This document shows positions 5,236 through 8,644 of a stretch of DNA of 8,644 bases, one piece after another. The notes beneath the pieces are model-generated. The model saw nothing but the letters and a program-made list of their open reading frames with translations. It was not told the DNA's origin and ran no database searches. The position numbers were made by a program, and so were the translations under genes. The DNA comes from Bryobacteraceae bacterium (GTDB lineage: Bacteria > Acidobacteriota > Terriglobia > Bryobacterales > Bryobacteraceae). Where the stretch lies: assembly GCA_025350445.1 (NCBI GenBank), contig JANXXV010000146.1:1-8644 (forward strand), given 5' to 3'. How positions within the stretch are numbered: position 1 is the stretch's first letter; each line of letters begins with the position of its first letter.

Positions 5236-6771
5236 ATGAAACGTCTTAGTTGGTCCAAGCTATTCACCCTTGCGGCCTTGGTTTCCTTGGGAATTGTGAC
5301 CCATGGTGTCGCAACTGCCCAAAGACCCTCGATCCAGATCAGTGGGTCAGGAGCCGGCCGTACACCCAATACAACTCAACAAGTTGGCGCCCGAGTGCCT
5401 GCAACACAAGCTCCCGGTCAGTTCAAAGCGTGGGAAGGATTCACAACCACGAATTACCTGAACACCGAGCAGTACGTGTTTACGCCCCCGAGTGCTTCAA
5501 CTGCGGCAGGTCCGGTCAACATCATCACGATCGTGAATCGCCGTATAGCCATTTACGATAACCCGAATGCCATTGTGTCTTCGGTTGGCGGTGGTACCCG
5601 GGTTCCCCAGGTGCTCAGCCCGACCAGTTTCTTGCCGACCAGCGAAGCGCTGCTCGACGCGATGATGGGCGAGTCCGTTTTGAACAACCTTTGCCCCACT
5701 GGCCGCGACAGCAACATCAGCTGCCTGGTGGACAATGCGAGCGTTCGTTACGATCAGATGCAGGGACGGTACCTGGTCCTGCTGACCGTGACCGACACCG
5801 GCGTAGAAACGCTGGGTAACGTGGTAACCAAGCCGCGAAAAGCGAGCTGGGTTCTGATGATCTCCAAGTTCAGCCAATTCCCGGTACAGGGAACGGCCGG
5901 CAGCTCGGACATCTTCATCACCCCGACCCCGCCGATCGGTTCCACCAGCGGCATCAATGTCGCCAACTGGAGCATCTACTACGGCGACGCACTCAACGGC
6001 CTTGGCGCTACTGACGGCTTCGGCAACACCCCCACCCTCAACGGCGCGGTTGGACAGGGCAATATCAACTCCCTGCCCGGCATCAGAAATGCCCCTCAGG
6101 CCCTGAATACCCAACCCGGCCACGATGCGATTTTCGATTGCCAACCATCAGCTATCGCAGCACCCGGCGTGGCCCCGGCGAAGGTTTGCTACTTCCCGAC
6201 CAGCGCCCGTCTTGGAATCGACAACGATAACATCATCATCACGTCGTCGGTTGTAAACGTCAACTACTTCATTCCCTCGGCACCGACTGCCGTACCGATT
6301 CCGGCCTTTGGCGGAACCCGTGTCCGCGTCCTCAAGAAGGGCACCGGCGCACCCGGCGGCGTCGCTGCTGGACTCGCTGCTGGACTGTACCAGAAGTCAC
6401 TGGTCCAGATTGGGCTTATTGCCGGTAACCAGTACGATCAAGTGGTGACCGTCCCGGTCAATATTAACAAAACCCAAGGCGACTACTATGACCTGTTCGC
6501 CGCGAACGCCCTTGGCGTTCCGGTGGCGACTGGCGTAGTTGCTCTCAGTGCGTTCAGTCCTTACACCCTGGCCCCGATCGTTGCTCCGTTGACGACCGGT
6601 CAGGCTCCCTTCTGCGAACCGGGTCGTGTTCGCGGCAGAGCGGCGGCCAGCTACACCAACTCCATGACTCCGGGCTTGAGTTCACAGAACTACATTGAGT
6701 GCGTTGTTTCCACTCAGATCCCGGCCAGTGCCGCGGTTGGAGCGCTTCCCGTTCCTCAGAACATCGTCTAA
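5236..6771 (+). CDS. secreted surface protein, N-terminal part of a stop-interrupted SLH protein (511 aa)
   Basis: The product starts with a Sec signal peptide: MKR, a hydrophobic core LFTLAALVSLGIV, and an Ala-Thr-Ala site with likely cleavage after Ala28. The mature part is rich in Gly, Ala, Thr, Asn and Pro, beta-prone, with few charges and scattered cysteines (CPTGRDSNISC near 154-164), as in exported surface proteins. I recognise no enzyme domain. The frame stops at TAA 6769-6771, but the same frame continues without break for 556 more codons to 8442, and only that part carries the SLH anchors. As it stands the product would be secreted but unanchored. Promoter and ribosome-binding site are both good. 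It is best read as the first half of a 1,067-residue S-layer-like protein carrying a nonsense change, a readthrough stop or a sequence error. Confidence 0.85.
   Translation: MKRLSWSKLFTLAALVSLGIVTHGVATAQRPSIQISGSGAGRTPNTTQQVGARVPATQAPGQFKAWEGFTTTNYLNTEQYVFTPPSASTAAGPVNIITIVNRRIAIYDNPNAIVSSVGGGTRVPQVLSPTSFLPTSEALLDAMMGESVLNNLCPTGRDSNISCLVDNASVRYDQMQGRYLVLLTVTDTGVETLGNVVTKPRKASWVLMISKFSQFPVQGTAGSSDIFITPTPPIGSTSGINVANWSIYYGDALNGLGATDGFGNTPTLNGAVGQGNINSLPGIRNAPQALNTQPGHDAIFDCQPSAIAAPGVAPAKVCYFPTSARLGIDNDNIIITSSVVNVNYFIPSAPTAVPIPAFGGTRVRVLKKGTGAPGGVAAGLAAGLYQKSLVQIGLIAGNQYDQVVTVPVNINKTQGDYYDLFAANALGVPVATGVVALSAFSPYTLAPIVAPLTTGQAPFCEPGRVRGRAAASYTNSMTPGLSSQNYIECVVSTQIPASAAVGALPVPQNIV
6362..6386 (+). 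repeat. exact 12-bp tandem duplication
   Basis: CGCTGCTGGACT occurs twice in tandem (6363-6374 and 6375-6386), with one further matching base on the left. It keeps frame and encodes a doubled Ala-Ala-Gly-Leu in the surface protein, probably a recent replication-slippage event. Confidence 0.7.
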
Positions 6772-6795
6772 GTTCAGCCGATTGTCTACACTCCC

Positions 6796-8442
6796 GTGAC
6801 GCCGATCAATGCTCCGTCGAACACTAACTTCGCGATTCCTTACTTTGTCACCCTCGTTGGCGATGGCACACTCGCCGTCACCGGTATGCAGGCGGCCTTT
6901 GTTGAACCGTTTGTCAATCCCACCACCATTCCGCAGGCTCTCTACACCGGCACCTCAGGCGGACCGGCGGCTGGTGCGCCCTCTCCGTTGCTCTACGTCG
7001 GAGATAATCGTCCACACGAATTGGTTTTCCGCGAAGGTCACTTGTACAACGCCCGCGTTGGGGGTTCCACCACCACCTTCCAGACCCCTGGAGCGGGCCT
7101 CAACTCCACCGTATTCTACGATGTGGTCCAGAAGCTGACCGCTGGTCTTCCTGGTATCATCGATAATCCCGTCCTGCTCGCCAAGTGGACCAACACGAAT
7201 GCTTACGCTCCGATGTATGAAGTTCCGGCAAACGTGGCCACCGCGGGTCAGACATCTCCGATCAACGTGTTCCCCTGGCTCGAAAAGCTGTTTGTTGCGA
7301 CCACTGATCCGCAATTGACGGCGTCCGATCCCCGCGCTACAACGGCTATCCAAGGTTCTTTGACTCTTGGGACCTGCGTTGCGAGCAACGTAGTTCCGAA
7401 CATCATCGGTGGCGTTGCTACCGCTACCCTCGGCTACCCTGGTCTGTATGACATGCGCTGCGGAAACGATGTGTTCGACAACCGCCAGAACTTCCGCGAT
7501 CCGATCACCGGTCAGATCGTAATCAACATCCCGAACAACCCGTTGTTGCTGCCGATCACTCCGTCGCTCCGCGGCGGCGCCAGCACCGATCCTAACAATG
7601 GCAGCCTCTGGAACTTCGGTCTTTACGCTCAGCGCCGCTTTGGTGGCGTAGGCAACGGTGGTCAGCTTGGTTCCTACATCGCGAACTATGATCTGGCCTT
7701 CCCGACGACCGATCCGTACAACAACACCACGGCATTGTTCTCGGATTGTAATTCGCTTGCCACCTGCCCCTTCTTTGTCCAGGTTCAGACCGCTGCTCAG
7801 CTCGGTTTGGCTCTGAACAAGGGCGACGGCACGGTTGGCGTCAATGACTTGGTTACCCGCCAGGAAATGGCGAGACTGGTTATCCTGTCCATGATGGATG
7901 AAAACGCCATCACTGCTTACCTGAACGCCACCGGCGCCTGCACCACGAGCTTTGCCGATATCGCTCCGGGTTGTGCGGGTGGCATCGGTGGTATGGTACT
8001 CAACACCTCCAATAGCGCCACCGGCTGGAGATACGTCGAGACAATGCGCCGCAAGAAGATCACCACTGGCTGCTTTGTCAACGATGCGATCGCTAATTTC
8101 TGCCCGACGGCCTTTCTCACCAGAGGCCAGATGGCGGTATTCCTGATCCGCGCCAAGATGAGCAACGTGTATCCTTCGGTCATCAGCGGTTGCCCGACGC
8201 CTCAGGCGCCGGCTTGCCCTGGTATCGTCGGTGGCGACAACTTTGGTCTGACGGTCGGCGTGATGCCGTACTTCAGCGATGTAACAGCCACCAATCCTTT
8301 CTTCGTGTACATCCAAAAGATGTATGAGTTGAGGATTTCGAATGGAACGGCCCCCGTTCCTAGCGCTCCGGCCTATTCGGACGGCGCTAACTTGCCCAGA
8401 GGCCAATTGCTGGTCTTCCTCATCCGCGCGTTCTTCTTCTAA
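6796..8442 (+). CDS. SLH-domain surface protein, C-terminal part of the stop-interrupted gene (548 aa)
   Basis: The frame is the same as that of 5236-6771 and resumes immediately after the TAA. GTG 6796 is the first annotatable start, but no Shine-Dalgarno sequence precedes it and no signal peptide follows, so independent expression of a secreted protein is unlikely. The first 350 residues resemble the low-charge beta-rich body of the upstream half. Three SLH-like units end the protein: a partial one ending LVTRQEMARLVILSM, a full one from SFADIAPGC through KKITTGCF to LTRGQMAVFLIRAK, and a third from YFSDVTATNPF to LPRGQLLVFLIRA. SLH units bind cell-envelope polymers and anchor S-layer proteins. 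Cysteines in GCFVNDAIANFC suggest a disulfide. The chain ends in three phenylalanines. The SLH call is firm; the protein's wider role is unknown. Confidence 0.8.
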   Translation: MTPINAPSNTNFAIPYFVTLVGDGTLAVTGMQAAFVEPFVNPTTIPQALYTGTSGGPAAGAPSPLLYVGDNRPHELVFREGHLYNARVGGSTTTFQTPGAGLNSTVFYDVVQKLTAGLPGIIDNPVLLAKWTNTNAYAPMYEVPANVATAGQTSPINVFPWLEKLFVATTDPQLTASDPRATTAIQGSLTLGTCVASNVVPNIIGGVATATLGYPGLYDMRCGNDVFDNRQNFRDPITGQIVINIPNNPLLLPITPSLRGGASTDPNNGSLWNFGLYAQRRFGGVGNGGQLGSYIANYDLAFPTTDPYNNTTALFSDCNSLATCPFFVQVQTAAQLGLALNKGDGTVGVNDLVTRQEMARLVILSMMDENAITAYLNATGACTTSFADIAPGCAGGIGGMVLNTSNSATGWRYVETMRRKKITTGCFVNDAIANFCPTAFLTRGQMAVFLIRAKMSNVYPSVISGCPTPQAPACPGIVGGDNFGLTVGVMPYFSDVTATNPFFVYIQKMYELRISNGTAPVPSAPAYSDGANLPRGQLLVFLIRAFFF

Positions 8443-8492
8443 AAAGAGCGCAAGACTGATTTGGTTCCGTTTGGAAACGTAGTCTAACAATC

Positions 8493-8524
8493 AAAGAGCC
8501 ACCCGAAAGGGTGGCTCTTTTTTT
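8493..8524 (+). terminator. strong Rho-independent terminator
   Basis: AAAGAGCCACCC (8493-8504), a GAAA tetraloop and GGGTGGCTCTTT (8509-8520) form a perfect 12-bp stem. With the stem's last three T it gives a run of seven T to 8524. It ends transcription of the surface-protein gene 50 bp after the stop codon. A weaker hairpin precedes it (AGACT 8453-8457 with AGTCT 8481-8485, inner TTCC/GGAA). The remaining 120 bases to the window end contain no feature I can support. Confidence 0.95.
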
Positions 8525-8644
8525 CTGCTATAGAGACATTGCCGTCAAGCTGCCTTTGATCGGCGAAGATTTGTTAAAATGAAGTCTCCGGTCTGAATAC
8601 CGTATGCCGAGTGTGTGCTTGACTCAGGTGGGTGCGGGCTGGCA

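Noticed and set aside
6955..8490. 511-codon minus-strand open frame opposite the SLH protein
   Set aside because: It is an antisense shadow of the codon-biased plus strand, with no recognisable domain or ribosome-binding site, and it extends to the foot of the terminator. The plus strand has SLH motifs, and the promoter and terminator fit that strand.
8556..8580. possible promoter near the right end (TTGATC and TAAAAT)
   Set aside because: The spacing is only 13 bp, and no better -35 element lies 16 to 18 bp upstream.

Overview
The window looks like a plasmid-type replication and partition module, followed by a gene for a large secreted S-layer-homology (SLH) surface protein. Its Rep protein, its 171-residue protein with an N-terminal helix-turn-helix (HTH), and its cysteine-containing SLH repeats resemble proteins I associate with Acidobacteriota. 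That taxonomic placement is inference. No rRNA, tRNA, CRISPR array, transposase or conjugation gene was seen.

Layout: 1-93 is the tail of a gene entering from the left. 94-402 is mostly non-coding, with one doubtful small ORF and a 28-bp near-perfect inverted repeat of 11+6+11 architecture (316-343) that resembles a Xer/dif-type site or a large operator. 403-918 encodes a conserved-looking HTH protein of unknown role. A compact cluster follows: a 63-residue MerR/excisionase-like HTH protein (953-1144), a ParA ATPase overlapping it by ATGA (1141-1950), and a 310-residue winged-helix protein overlapping parA by 35 bases (1916-2848). Blocks of an 18-bp-period palindromic DNA repeat (core GTATC-S-GATAC) are built into both ends of that last reading frame. 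Next is an origin-like array of 11 intact and 2 degenerate direct repeats (2851-3149), then an AT-rich segment with three 9-bp repeats, then a 550-residue initiator of the RPA (replication initiator protein A) type (3250-4902).

The parts fit a self-contained replicon. Rep would bind the direct-repeat iterons and open the AT-rich stretch. ParA and the neighbouring DNA-binding protein would segregate the element. No ParB homologue is visible, so the winged-helix protein and the palindromes inside its own gene are the best candidates for centromere-binding protein and centromere. This is the most unusual part of the window.

After rep come a short truncated-looking reading frame and an AT-rich spacer, then a strong sigma70-type promoter (TTGACA-N17-TATAAG). 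It drives a reading frame from 5236 to 8442 that begins with a Sec signal peptide, ends in three SLH-like repeats, and is cut by one in-frame TAA at 6769-6771. A strong Rho-independent terminator follows at 8493-8524. The last 120 bases hold nothing I can assign.
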